Below are positions 1 to 7,435 of a stretch of DNA of 16,963 nucleotides, in pieces. This DNA is from JAWXCM01 sp034408745 (GTDB taxonomy: Bacteria > Acidobacteriota > Terriglobia > Bryobacterales > Bryobacteraceae). The DNA lies in contig JAWXCM010000204.1 in NCBI GenBank assembly GCA_034408745.1, positions 1-16,963 of the forward strand. The letters run 5' to 3'. The position numbers and the translations under genes are program-made. The notes beneath the pieces were generated by a model. That model worked only from the letters and a program-made list of their open reading frames with translations. It had not been told where the DNA came from and ran no database searches. Position 1 is the first letter of the stretch, and every line of letters begins with the position of its first letter.

Positions 1-85
1 AGATCTGTGAACAGTGGGCCGACGAGGAAGTAAAAGGCCCCTCTGCTGAGACCGCCGAGGCGGTCAAAAAAGGGGGCTCCAGGCG

Positions 86-271
86 AGCTTCCAAACCGAT
101 GTCCGGCAAGAAATCGGGCGACTGATCGGACGGCGTGCCGCCGAACAGATCGATTTCGAAGCCTGGGAAACCGCTGCCCGAAGCTGCGCCAGCTCATTCC
201 GAACCGTTGATCTCCCCTTTCGACCCCGGCAGACAGAAAGGAAAGCCTCGCACCGTGGCCCTGCGCCATAG
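86..271 (+). pseudogene. Possible N-terminal remnant of ISKra4-type transposase
   Basis: The frame is open from the stop at 47 to the stop at 269-271. Its product contains QTDVRQEIGRLIGRR followed by DFEAWETAAR. This resembles the N-terminal helix region of ISKra4-family transposases, where a D-F-E-x-x-E-x-A-A-R stretch precedes the cysteine-rich region. The resemblance then fades, and no CxCG zinc-binding part is seen. It would be the 5' part of the same decayed element whose C-terminal piece lies at 545-684. The family assignment comes from memory of the family pattern, so confidence is modest. Confidence 0.35.
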
Positions 272-544
272 TGATCCGGCAGCTTGTTTGAACTGAAGGG
301 CGTGAACCGGATTCTGGTGGCCAACAAGGCGACGTCGGTGTTTGCCACCTTTTTCCCAAACTCAAAACCGAAAGGAGCCCGGCACGCTTCCCCCTTCAGG
401 CTCATCGTTCGATGAGAATGTGCTGACCTCCGGATATCATTTATTGCGCAACGCATCTCAACGTGTCGCAACCAATCATTCCGAGCCACCCGCTGCGGCG
501 CTTTCGAGGAGTCCTGACGGCATGTCCCGGTTTTGATACACTCG
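272..544. other. Unassigned stretch between two transposase remnants
   Basis: Short overlapping frames exist on both strands, but none resembles a known protein, and the long minus-strand frame here is a shadow that runs on through lpxD. Nothing RNA-like was recognised. It is probably scrambled remains of the ISKra4 element or of another insertion into it. Confidence 0.3.
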
Positions 545-684
545 CAAAAGCTTTGTACCTGCTTCAGAATGGAGAGCAGACAGTGCCTGGTTCCAACGCC
601 ATCATCGCTCTCCATTGCTGCATTCTCAGCGGTCGTTTTGAGGACTTCTGGGAGCGTCGGTCCGCTCGACAGGAGGCGGCTTAA
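545..684 (+). pseudogene. ISKra4-type transposase, C-terminal remnant (copy 1)
   Basis: The frame ending at the TAA at 682-684 gives TVPGSNAIIALHCC then SGRFEDFWERR, the characteristic last 40 or so residues of ISKra4 transposases (compare the better preserved copy ending at 3314: TVRGANDIIALRCC, GRFEDYWEERR). The catalytic core expected upstream is missing: 272-540 gives no recognisable transposase sequence in any frame, so the element carries a large internal deletion or replacement. It lies 75 bp before lpxD in the same orientation and is certainly not functional. Confidence 0.6.
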
Positions 685-759
685 CGTTTCGCTGCCACTT
701 TTGTGTCGTGCGCCCGCGGCACCTCCTGCGTGGGGGCTGTTGGCGCCTAAACTAGGGAC

Positions 760-1791
760 ATGACTGTTACCGAACTCGCTGAGCGCCTGGGATGTCGCGT
801 TCACGGCGAAGGGAGCCGTTCCATCACCGGCGTCGCGGGCATGGAGCATGCGGGTCCTGAGCACCTCACGTTTCTGGCGAATCCGAAGTACGCGCACCGG
901 GTGAAAGATACTCGGGCGGCTGCGATTCTGGTGGTGAATCCGGTGGAAGGGTCGGGAATCACGAGCGTGATCTCGACAAACCCTTACCTCGATTTCGCAC
1001 GGGCGCTGGCGTTCTTTTATCAGCCTCCGCGGCCCGAGGCAGGCATTCATCCGCTGGCATCGGTGCACGCTGCCGCGACGGTCGGGGAGAACCCTTCGAT
1101 TGGGCCGTTCGCGGTGGTGGGGCCGAATGTCACGATTGGGCGGAACGCAACGCTGCATCCGCATGCCGTCATCTACGAAGGGGCGCAAATCGGCGATGAT
1201 TTTCTGGCGCATTCCCATGCCGCGGTGCGCGAGAACTGCCGCATTGGGAATCGCGTGATTCTGCAGAACGGCGTGGTGATTGGCGGGGACGGGTTCGGCT
1301 TCGCCAAACGCGCGGACAACTCGCACGAGAAGATTGTACAGTCGGGCGTGACGGTCATTGAAGACGATGTGGAGGTGCAGACGCTGACCTCTGTCGACCG
1401 CGCGACGATGGGTGAGACGAGGGTGAAGCGCGGCGCCAAGATCGACAGTCTGGTGCAGATTGGGCACGCCTGCGTGGTCGGCGAGGACAACATTATTTGC
1501 GCGCAGACGGGCCTTGCGGGGAGCAGTATCCTCGAACGGAATGTGTTGCTGGCGGGGCAGGTCGGCATTTCCGGGCACCTGCGAATTCACGAGAATGCGA
1601 CGGTGTACGCGCAGAGCGGAGTGGGCGGTGATGTTCCGGCGGGAGCTCGGATTTCAGGCAGCCCGGCGTTCGACGCGAGAGAGTGGCTGCGGGCTGCTAC
1701 CGGCTTTCAAAAGATCCCGGAGTTGATCCGTCTGGTGCGTCAGCTGGAAAAACGTGTCAACGAACTGGAATCGGGCGCATCTCAATCATGA
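760..1791 (+). CDS. lpxD: LpxD: UDP-3-O-(3-hydroxyacyl)glucosamine N-acyltransferase
   Basis: LpxD is the third enzyme of lipid A synthesis. It transfers a 3-hydroxyacyl chain from acyl-ACP to the amine of UDP-3-O-acylglucosamine in the cytoplasm. The 343 residues match the family length (about 341 in E. coli). An N-terminal uridine-binding domain (about 1-100) is followed by a left-handed beta-helix of hexapeptide repeats (about 100-315), with the family signature GGDGFGFA near residue 180. His236 in VQIGHACVVG aligns with the catalytic histidine of E. coli LpxD (His239), and His273 with its second conserved histidine (His276). The C-terminal tail (about 315-343) is helical, as usual for the trimer. 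ATG at 760 is the first start giving the full N-terminus; only a weak AGGGA precedes it. Unusually, lpxA, fabZ and lpxB are not adjacent. The next gene overlaps the stop codon. The enzyme implies a lipid A-bearing outer membrane. Confidence 0.96.
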   Translation: MTVTELAERLGCRVHGEGSRSITGVAGMEHAGPEHLTFLANPKYAHRVKDTRAAAILVVNPVEGSGITSVISTNPYLDFARALAFFYQPPRPEAGIHPLASVHAAATVGENPSIGPFAVVGPNVTIGRNATLHPHAVIYEGAQIGDDFLAHSHAAVRENCRIGNRVILQNGVVIGGDGFGFAKRADNSHEKIVQSGVTVIEDDVEVQTLTSVDRATMGETRVKRGAKIDSLVQIGHACVVGEDNIICAQTGLAGSSILERNVLLAGQVGISGHLRIHENATVYAQSGVGGDVPAGARISGSPAFDAREWLRAATGFQKIPELIRLVRQLEKRVNELESGASQS

Positions 1792-2597
1792 TGGAACCTG
1801 ACGGCAACGGCTCTTCCCACTTTGGCCAACGGCGGCCAGTGGCGTATAAAAACACCGCGTTTCTGGAAAGCCCAGACGGACGCGGGCTGCGCATCCTGTC
1901 TGAGTACCTGCATCCGCTTTCGCACCTGCGTGACGAGAAAGTACAGGACACCGTGGTGTTTTTCGGCTCGGCGCGAATTCAGGAAACCGGGCCGTTGTCC
2001 CGGTATTACCATGAGGCTCGCGAACTGGCGCGTATTTTCACGCTATGGTCGGATTCGCTGGAGCACGAGACGCGGCGTTTTGTGATTTCGACGGGCGGTG
2101 GTCCCGGGATCATGGAGGCGGCAAACCGCGGCGCGGCGGATGCGGGCGGCAAGAGCATCGGACTGAACATTGGCCTGCCGTTCGAGCAGTTCCCCAACCC
2201 GTACATTACGCCCGAATTATCATTCGAATTCCACTACTTCTTCATGCGCAAGTTCTGGTTTGCGTATCCGGCTCGGGCGCTGGTGGTGTTCCCAGGCGGG
2301 TTCGGAACCATGGACGAGATGTTCGAGATGCTGACGCTGATGCAGACGAAGAAGCTGGAAAGCAAGATTGTCATGGTGCTCTACGGGTCGGAATACTGGA
2401 ACAAAGTGATTAACTTCGAGGCACTGGTGGAGTTTGGCACGATTAGCGCTGAGGATTTGCAGTTGTTCCAGTCGGCCGACGATCCGCAGACGGCGCTTCG
2501 TCTGTTGCAGGAAGGGCTGACGGAGCTAAACCTGGAGGTGCCACCCGTGGCAGAGGATCCGGAAGGACATCCGAGTCTGAACAAATCGCGGGTCTAG
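1788..2597 (+). CDS. LOG-family (TIGR00730-like) nucleotide-processing protein
   Basis: The product is a Rossmann-fold protein of the LOG / 'lysine decarboxylase-like' family, whose characterised members are nucleoside-5'-monophosphate ribohydrolases (LOG, PpnN). The two hallmarks are present: GGGPGIMEAANRGA (residues 103-116) and PGGFGTMDE (169-177). The latter contains the conserved glycines and the acidic residue of the active site. The start is set at the ATG overlapping the lpxD stop (ATGA, 1788-1791), giving 269 aa; a second ATG follows directly at 1791. The longer in-frame extension from 1683 lies inside lpxD and is unlikely to be used. The overlap implies translational coupling with lpxD. 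The substrate (AMP, GMP or a modified nucleotide) cannot be read from the sequence. Annotations as lysine decarboxylase for this family are misleading. Confidence 0.9.
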   Translation: MMEPDGNGSSHFGQRRPVAYKNTAFLESPDGRGLRILSEYLHPLSHLRDEKVQDTVVFFGSARIQETGPLSRYYHEARELARIFTLWSDSLEHETRRFVISTGGGPGIMEAANRGAADAGGKSIGLNIGLPFEQFPNPYITPELSFEFHYFFMRKFWFAYPARALVVFPGGFGTMDEMFEMLTLMQTKKLESKIVMVLYGSEYWNKVINFEALVEFGTISAEDLQLFQSADDPQTALRLLQEGLTELNLEVPPVAEDPEGHPSLNKSRV

Positions 2598-2598
2598 C

Positions 2599-2892
2599 GT
2601 GGTGTCGCAGGTAACGAATCAGCCAACGAACAACATCCGCACCGCGCCGGACCGCTTCGGCAATCCGGGGGTGCCGGGTGTGGGTCCGATTGCGAACATG
2701 TCGATTGAGAAGACGGTTCAGATCACGGAACGGTACAAGGTGCTGCTGCGGGGCGAGGCGTTCAATCTGACGAACTCGGTGCAGCGGACTGGTCCAGACA
2801 CGGGCTTTACGAGTCCGGCGTCTGGTCAGTTGCCGAAATCGCAGTTGAATTTCCCGCGATTCCTGCAGATCGCGGCGAAGTTCTACTTCTGA
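2599..2892 (+). pseudogene. C-terminal fragment of a TonB-dependent receptor (Oar-like)
   Basis: The frame encodes the end of an acidobacterial TonB-dependent, carboxypeptidase-regulatory-like outer-membrane receptor. Visible features are RFGNPGVPGVG, then a strand with VLLRGEAFNLTN, and a terminal beta-strand ending in the aromatic FYF required for outer-membrane insertion. Intact members are about 1,000 aa or more, so roughly the first nine tenths are missing. No signal peptide or plug domain is present. The apparent GTG start directly after the LOG gene stop is probably fortuitous. The junction at about 2600 is therefore a deletion or rearrangement boundary. The fragment and the following transposase piece form a decayed patch. 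Confidence 0.8.
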
Positions 2893-2914
2893 GGTCAGGC
2901 CGAGGTGCTACAGG

Positions 2915-2934
2915 GCGCATCCTTCGGGGTGCGC
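2915..2934 (+). terminator. Hairpin with UUCG tetraloop after the receptor fragment
   Basis: GCGCATCC-TTCG-GGGTGCGC forms an 8-bp stem (one G-U pair) closed by the very stable C(UUCG)G tetraloop. It begins 22 bp after the receptor stop codon. There is no T-tract, so intrinsic termination is uncertain. It may be the original 3' hairpin of the receptor gene. GGGTGCGC is repeated twice more just downstream. Confidence 0.4.
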
Positions 2935-2969
2935 AGCGGGGTGCGCCGATCGGGTGCGCAACGAAGCCG

Positions 2970-3314
2970 ATGAAGGACCTGTTGGACGAGGGTAAAATCG
3001 AACCGCTCGTCTCGCGCCTCCGCGAGATTGCCGCGGAACAGACCGCCCAGCCTACTCTCTCGGGGGAAATCCTGACAGAAGCCGAATACTTCGAAACCAA
3101 TGCCAACCGGATGCGCTATCCGGAATTCCGCGCAAAGGGCCTTTTCGTCGGCTCTGGCGTGATTGAAGCCGGATGCAAGGCGGTCATCGGATCGAGACTT
3201 AAACAATCCGGCATGTTCTGGACCGTTCGCGGCGCCAACGACATCATCGCCCTTCGTTGCTGCCGCCTCAACGGCCGCTTCGAAGATTATTGGGAGGAAC
3301 GCCGCGCGGCCTGA
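2970..3314 (+). pseudogene. ISKra4-type transposase, C-terminal fragment (copy 2)
   Basis: The 114 residues match the C-terminal third of ISKra4-family transposases. A helical region with YFETNANRMRYPEFR is followed by the conserved SGVIEAGCKAVIGSRLKQSG, then FWTVRGANDIIALRCC and GRFEDYWEERR at the end. Full-length family members are usually above 350 aa, so the N-terminal and central domains, including most of the DDE core, are absent and the ATG at 2970 is internal. The frame is intact from there to the stop. It has the same orientation as the remnant ending at 684 but differs from it at many positions, so the two are old or independent insertions. Confidence 0.85.
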
Positions 3315-3326
3315 GGTTCCTCACTT

Positions 3327-4199
3327 TTACGGCGCACACCCGTTGCAAACTCTCCGCTCGGCTGGCCGCGGGGGTTCGAGCTTTCCGTCGCTCCCAACGG
3401 GCTGGACGGTGGTGGTTTCAACAGTCTGGCCGTTGGCGGTGACGCGTTCTATGTTCTGACGGCGCACAAGGGCGGGCTCGGCTGTGGAGGCTCGGCCGGG
3501 CGCGGAGGGCTCATAGACTTCGACCTCGGCGCGGTCGCCGGCGATGCGCCGAACCTCGCGTTTGACCAGAGACATGCCCGCTCCGCCCGTGGCGGCGAAC
3601 TCGGAGAACACGATCGTCACCTCCCCGCTCCGGGCTTTGCGGTACTCCGTGACGCTGCGGGCCGTTTCGCCGAACCTGCCGTTGACGTCGGGCGAGGAAA
3701 CGGTGGTGGTTTGGGTCGAAGTGAATTCGTCAGGCCGGACCACCCGGGTTTCCTGGACTTTGGCGATCTGCCGGCGGCCACTGGGGTTGCCGGTTTCCAC
3801 TTCCGTTCGAGTCGCGGTGGTGTCACCAACGGTGGTACTGGAGGTGCGGCTGATCTCGCTGACGTAGGAATTTCCGTTGGTGTCGCGCCGTGTGAGGGTG
3901 CGGATGATGCGTTCAGATGGGCCGTCGCGATGGAGTTCGATGCGCTCCTTTTCATCGGGCCCGGGGCGTCCGTTGGGGTCGTACTTAATGGTGGTGCGTT
4001 CGGTGATTTTGACCGAGGCTGTGTCTTCAATGACGATTTCTGTGACGGATTGAACGGGCACTTCCTGGCCATTGAGGTTCCGGGCATACTTAGTTTCCGA
4101 GCCGGGGCCGCGCTCTTCCGTTCTGACGCTGGGCCACTGAAACTGGGCGGTTGCTGTGGCCGCGCTCAGGATTGCGAGGAGGATGTGGGGTCGGCGCAC
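3327..4199 (-). CDS. Exported Thr/Glu/Arg-rich protein of unknown function
   Basis: The 290-aa product begins with a typical short signal peptide (MRRPHILLAILSAATATAQ, cleavage expected after the TATA stretch), so it is probably secreted or periplasmic. The mature part is hydrophilic and rich in Thr, Ser, Arg, Glu and Val. It contains repeated strand-like segments of the style TTTVxSPDVNGRFGE and TxTExETGN, suggesting an extended or all-beta repetitive structure. No membrane segment or catalytic motif is visible, and I do not recognise a family. The last residues carry a CNGC pair. The GTG start at 4199 is preceded by AAGG close upstream (spacing only 3 nt). The gene is divergent from ybaK, with a 37-bp gap. 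The reverse-strand frames here are shadows. Confidence 0.75.
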   Translation of the reverse strand: MRRPHILLAILSAATATAQFQWPSVRTEERGPGSETKYARNLNGQEVPVQSVTEIVIEDTASVKITERTTIKYDPNGRPGPDEKERIELHRDGPSERIIRTLTRRDTNGNSYVSEISRTSSTTVGDTTATRTEVETGNPSGRRQIAKVQETRVVRPDEFTSTQTTTVSSPDVNGRFGETARSVTEYRKARSGEVTIVFSEFAATGGAGMSLVKREVRRIAGDRAEVEVYEPSAPGRASTAEPALVRRQNIERVTANGQTVETTTVQPVGSDGKLEPPRPAERRVCNGCAP

Positions 4200-4236
4200 C
4201 TACCTTGTTTATCGGCTGTCTGGTACTGTCCGAGTA

Positions 4237-4728
4237 GTGCCTGCGAAAACGAATGCCGCGCGGATTCTGGACCAGCTTGGGGTCGTATATGAGATCCGCG
4301 AATATGATGTGGACCCCGAGGATTTGGCGGCCGAGACCGTAGCGGCGAAGGTCGGGATGCCGGCGGAGCAGGTCTTCAAGACGCTGGCGGTTCGGGGGGA
4401 TCGAGAGGGGATCTGTCTGGCGGTTATCCCTGGGAACTACGAACTGGATTTCAAGGCTCTGGCGCAGTTGACGGGGGATCGAAACGTGGAGATGGTACCG
4501 CTTAAAGAGGTGCAGGCGGTGACCGGCTATATCCGCGGTGCGGTGACGGCGCTGGGGTGTAAGAAGGCGTACCCCGTGTGGCTCGACTGGACGGCTGAAG
4601 TTTGGGATGTCATTAGTGTGTCGGCGGGGCAGCGGGGGATGCAGATCCTGGTGGCGCCGGGGGAGTACATGCGAGCTGTTGGGGCTCAGGCAGGGGAGAT
4701 TGGGCGGCCCAAAACCGGCTCCTGGTAA
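4237..4728 (+). CDS. ybaK: YbaK/EbsC-type Cys-tRNA(Pro) deacylase
   Basis: The product is a single-domain aminoacyl-tRNA editing enzyme of the YbaK/ProX superfamily, which hydrolyses mischarged Cys-tRNA(Pro) in the cytoplasm. The start is set at the in-frame GTG at 4237, giving 163 aa beginning PAKTNAARILDQLG, the usual N-terminus of the family. The upstream extension from 4156 would be antisense to the start of the divergent gene and shows no family resemblance. The essential lysine lies in VFKTLAV (Lys48). GxIRGAVTALGCKK matches the conserved Gly-rich G-x-x-x-P-x-G-x-K-K loop, although the usual Ser-Pro of GGxSPxG is replaced by RGAVTALG. No clear Shine-Dalgarno precedes the GTG. Confidence 0.88.
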   Translation: MPAKTNAARILDQLGVVYEIREYDVDPEDLAAETVAAKVGMPAEQVFKTLAVRGDREGICLAVIPGNYELDFKALAQLTGDRNVEMVPLKEVQAVTGYIRGAVTALGCKKAYPVWLDWTAEVWDVISVSAGQRGMQILVAPGEYMRAVGAQAGEIGRPKTGSW

Positions 4729-4738
4729 GCGGGAACCG

Positions 4739-4747
4739 TGCTATATT
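4739..4747 (+). promoter_or_regulatory. Extended -10 promoter candidate for tRNA-Glu
   Basis: TGC-TATATT is an extended -10 element (TGn plus TATATT) ending 20 bp before the first base of tRNA-Glu. This would start transcription about 12-13 nt ahead of the mature 5' end. No convincing -35 box is seen. Confidence 0.4.
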
Positions 4748-4767
4748 GGGAACCGATTCCCGCGTTT

Positions 4768-4842
4768 GGCGCTATCGTCTAAGGGTTAGGACGAAGCCCT
4801 CTCAAGGCTTAAATAGGGGTTCGAATCCCCTTAGCGCTACCA
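4768..4842 (+). tRNA. tRNA-Glu (anticodon CTC), CCA encoded
   Basis: This folds as a full cloverleaf. The acceptor GGCGCTA pairs with TAGCGCT (first pair G-U). The anticodon stem AAGCC/GGCTT carries the loop CTCTCAA with anticodon CTC. The T arm is AGGGG-TTCGAAT-CCCCT. The discriminator is A, followed by an encoded CCA. The length is 75 nt including CCA. Confidence 0.95.
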
Positions 4843-4880
4843 ACCGGCTCTACGCCAAAATGGGGGCAAACCGCTCACCA

Positions 4881-5830
4881 TTACCTGAACCCGCAATCGA
4901 TAGTTGGTGAAGTCGCGACCTGCTCGAAGGACCCGCCCTCCTGGGAACGATTAGCGCAGATTGAAGGGTGCAATTTGTGGGCAATCCACCGCACGTTCGA
5001 GCAGAAGGTCGATGGGGTGCAACCACGAATCACGGCGCCACGGCGGCGCGCCAGCGTTAACTCGCGGCCGGGGATTTTCATTACAACGGGTACATAATAT
5101 TCTGCGTCATTCAACTGGAAGTAATTCACCTCCAGCTGTACGGTCAGCTCGGTAACCGGATCTTCGAGCATCAGGGCATCTTCGAGCTGCCGTTCTTTGT
5201 CAGCGGGTGAAAATCTGGCAAAGATCTTATTCGCAAAATATCCGGATCGGTAGTCAAGTTTGGTCGGGATCTCCTTCAGTGAGATCGAGATTCTTCTAAA
5301 TTTCCCATCCGGTGCTGTGTTGGTGGTGTAGTAGCCGAGGACATAGTAGGCCGAAATCGCCTTTTGGGCGTTCACAATGCCGGCTGTCAAGTCGTTGGTA
5401 TCGAGGAGCGCCTTTCCGCCGGTATCGGCGGCGAGCGCATAAAATAAAGAGTGTCCTGTGAGCGCTGAGTGGCGGGAGCGAAGGCCATGGCGCTGGCGCC
5501 CGAGTACATTCCGCGGCCACCGGGCGATCCGTGCGACGCGTCTCCGGCGGGAGGTTGCGCCATCAGGCCACGGGCGTCGACGGTGAACAGCCCGACATTG
5601 CCGCGAATCGCTGCGTTTACCGTGGCGCGCATCTGTGCCTGATTGTCAAGGCCGTTGAGCATGAGATTGCTGGCGAAGTATACCAGCGCCTTTTCCTGTT
5701 CAGATGTCCCAGCATTCCCACCGCTGTCTGCAATGCCGAGAGCTGACGGTCGGTGCTGAAGATGTTGAACTCCGCATCGTCCTGCCCGAACGCGGCTCCG
5801 GTGTCGGCGGCGCTCTCATCGACGACGCCT
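4881..5830 (-). pseudogene. Broken acidobacterial VWFA-related domain protein
   Basis: Three consecutive frames together match one protein of the VWFA-related family common in Acidobacteria. In order they show DDAEFNIFSTDRQLSALQTA (about 5710-5785), then KALVYFASNLMLNGLDNQAQ with NAAIRGNVGLFTVDARGLMA (5450-5700), then TAGIVNAQKAISAYYVLGYY through KERQLEDALMLEDPVTELTV to KIPGRELTLARR (about 5045-5410). The first shift is near 5698. The second is an ATAAA tandem duplication at 5439-5448. Family members begin with a signal peptide and continue for 100 or more residues past the LARR point. Here the N-terminus is missing, and after about 5040 the reading frame runs into unrelated sequence up to the stop at 4881. 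The gene is therefore truncated at both ends and frameshifted, and is almost certainly dead. Confidence 0.8.
5439..5448 (+). repeat. ATAAA tandem duplication causing a frameshift
   Basis: ATAAA occurs twice in a row inside the VWFA pseudogene. On the minus strand CTTTATTTTATGCG interrupts what should read T-L-Y-A-L-A-A-D-T-G-G-K-A-L-L. Removing one 5-bp unit restores exactly that reading, joining the 5' and 3' frames. Confidence 0.75.
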
Positions 5831-5878
5831 CGGGCAACCCCAGGGGCCTGCCCGAGGCCTGCCCCGGGCCCCCAGAGC

Positions 5879-5919
5879 TGCGGCGGACGCCTTGTGCTTG
5901 CACCCCTATGTCCGCCGCA
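5879..5919 (-). terminator. Long inverted repeat after the TPR gene
   Basis: TGCGGCGGAC and GTCCGCCGCA form a perfect 10-bp stem around a 21-nt loop, and the loop holds a small GTGC-TT-GCAC hairpin. It begins 6 bp past the stop codon of the minus-strand TPR gene, which suits a 3'-end structure or terminator. It lacks a T-tract, so termination might need Rho or the stem may only stabilise the transcript. Confidence 0.45.
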
Positions 5920-5925
5920 ATCCGC

Positions 5926-7215
5926 CTACTGGGCCTGAGCCTCTCGAGCAGCCGGGTTCTGCTGGGCCAGCTCCTTCTCAATCTGCGCGATCTGGCCCCG
6001 AATCCGCTCCGCATCATTAGCCTTCGGCACCAGTGTCAAATACTGCTTCAGCGCTTCCGAAGCCAGCTTGTACTCGCCCTTCTGCGCGTGAATCATACCC
6101 ATCAACGCCATGGCACGCGGGTTCACACGCTTCGGGTCCATCTTCAGCGCTTCCTGCGTGCTTTCCTCCGCTTCCTGGAGCTTCTGCAAATTCAGGTTGG
6201 CCACACCATTCAGGAAGTAAATCTCCGGGGAGAAGAATGGGTTCAGCCGGATCACTTTGGCGCTGAAGGTCGCCGCTTCTTCCCACTTAGCCTGACCCGC
6301 CGTAATCCGAGTCAGCTGGGCATACGGCGTGATGAACTTCTCGTCCGCTTTAATCGATTCCTCATACGCCTTCCGCGCCTCGTCCATCTTCGACTGCGAC
6401 TGATAAATCACGCCAAGCTCATACCAGGCGGCGGCGTATTTCGGATAGGTGCCGACCGCCTTCTGAAGTTCGACCGCGGCGGCATCCACCTTCTTTTTCT
6501 TCATCAGGTCACGGCCTTTATCAAACGCCTTCTTCGCGTCCTTCGGCGCATACGCGCTGGTAGCGCTGAAGGTGAAGCCGTCCACCTTGGCCAGTCGGTG
6601 CAGCACCACGGTGCCGACATCCGGGTTATCGAGCGACCGGCGGCCGGCCAGCGAGTACACGTCGGACCGGAAGCCCGGAAGCGCCGCGCGCAGTTCGCAG
6701 CCCATCAGGTCACGCTCGGTGATCTGACGCCCGCCTGCCATACCCGGCATGCTCGGACCCCCGCCGAAGATGCCGTCACCGGAACTGGTGCTGGCGTCCG
6801 CCATCATCGTGTTGTTCTGGCCCAGCTGGAAACTGAAGCGGCCCTTAGTGTCGGTCCATGCCTCGGGCTTGGCGATCCCGTTACAAACGCGTTCGATCTG
6901 GACGGGTTCAGGCGGCGGCGTACCGTCGTCCATAATCACCTTGCCCGAAAAGAAGAACGTCCGCTGCATCTCAGGGAACTGCGATTGCTGCTGCCCAGGG
7001 TTAGTCTGAGAGGGGAAGCGGCCCGGCTGCTGCTGACCCGGTTGAGTGCCGGGATCGGGACGGCCTGTGCCGGGAGAGGGAGAAGGCGAAGTCGGGGCAG
7101 TAGGAGCCGGCGTCGGAGACGGCTGTGCGGGTGCCTGAGACTCCTGGGCGCTGGCAACAGCCTGAAAAACAAAGATTGCGCCGAGGATAGAACGGGTTAG
7201 GGTACGGCTGAACAT
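5926..7215 (-). CDS. Exported proline-rich, carboxypeptidase-regulatory-like, TPR protein
   Basis: The 429-aa product is a secreted or periplasmic scaffold-type protein. The start is taken at the ATG at 7215 because GAGGG lies 8 nt upstream and the product then begins with a clean signal peptide (MFSRTLTRSILGAIFVFQAV, cleavage near ASAQ). Upstream in-frame ATGs at 7239 and 7269 would only lengthen the N-terminus. A Pro/Ser/Thr/Gln-rich linker (about 25-75) is followed by a beta-rich segment with GKVIMDDGTPPPEP and TDTKGRFSFQLGQ (about 85-215), resembling carboxypeptidase regulatory-like domains. Tetratricopeptide repeats then run from about 230 to 410, such as YPKYAAAWYELGVIYQSQSK and VNPRAMALMGMIHAQKGEY. 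No enzyme motif is seen, so the role is probably protein-protein interaction at the envelope. The long plus-strand frame opposite is a shadow. A hairpin follows the stop. Confidence 0.9.
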   Translation of the reverse strand: MFSRTLTRSILGAIFVFQAVASAQESQAPAQPSPTPAPTAPTSPSPSPGTGRPDPGTQPGQQQPGRFPSQTNPGQQQSQFPEMQRTFFFSGKVIMDDGTPPPEPVQIERVCNGIAKPEAWTDTKGRFSFQLGQNNTMMADASTSSGDGIFGGGPSMPGMAGGRQITERDLMGCELRAALPGFRSDVYSLAGRRSLDNPDVGTVVLHRLAKVDGFTFSATSAYAPKDAKKAFDKGRDLMKKKKVDAAAVELQKAVGTYPKYAAAWYELGVIYQSQSKMDEARKAYEESIKADEKFITPYAQLTRITAGQAKWEEAATFSAKVIRLNPFFSPEIYFLNGVANLNLQKLQEAEESTQEALKMDPKRVNPRAMALMGMIHAQKGEYKLASEALKQYLTLVPKANDAERIRGQIAQIEKELAQQNPAAREAQAQ

Positions 7216-7350
7216 GAACAAAGCCCTCGTGGCGAGCATTATGACATAAAGACGCCACAGGATTTCCACAGGTGTCGGTCAGGTAAAAATTTGTACGGAA
7301 TCGTTACCCCCTGCGCGGCCCTTATGGTAATCTGAGACAAGTCCCAGCGC

Positions 7351-7435
<85 letters not shown>

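Noticed and set aside
64..1590. A 508-codon open frame on the minus strand
   Set aside because: It runs antisense through lpxD, is rich in Arg/His/Pro and has no family resemblance. It is a shadow produced by GC-rich codon structure.
4851..4920. Minus-strand RDFTNYRLRVQV, reminiscent of the C-terminus of some IS transposases
   Set aside because: The match is a dozen residues in one short frame with no supporting upstream homology. It is too short to call.
5704..7200. A 498-codon open frame on the plus strand
   Set aside because: It is antisense to the TPR gene, has Leu/Arg/His-rich low-complexity content and ends in poly-Arg. The minus-strand protein has a signal peptide, TPRs and a ribosome binding site.
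7321..7350. Promoter of tRNA-Asp
   Set aside because: TATGGTAAT gives a plausible -10 region, but no -35 at proper spacing stands out, so it was not listed.
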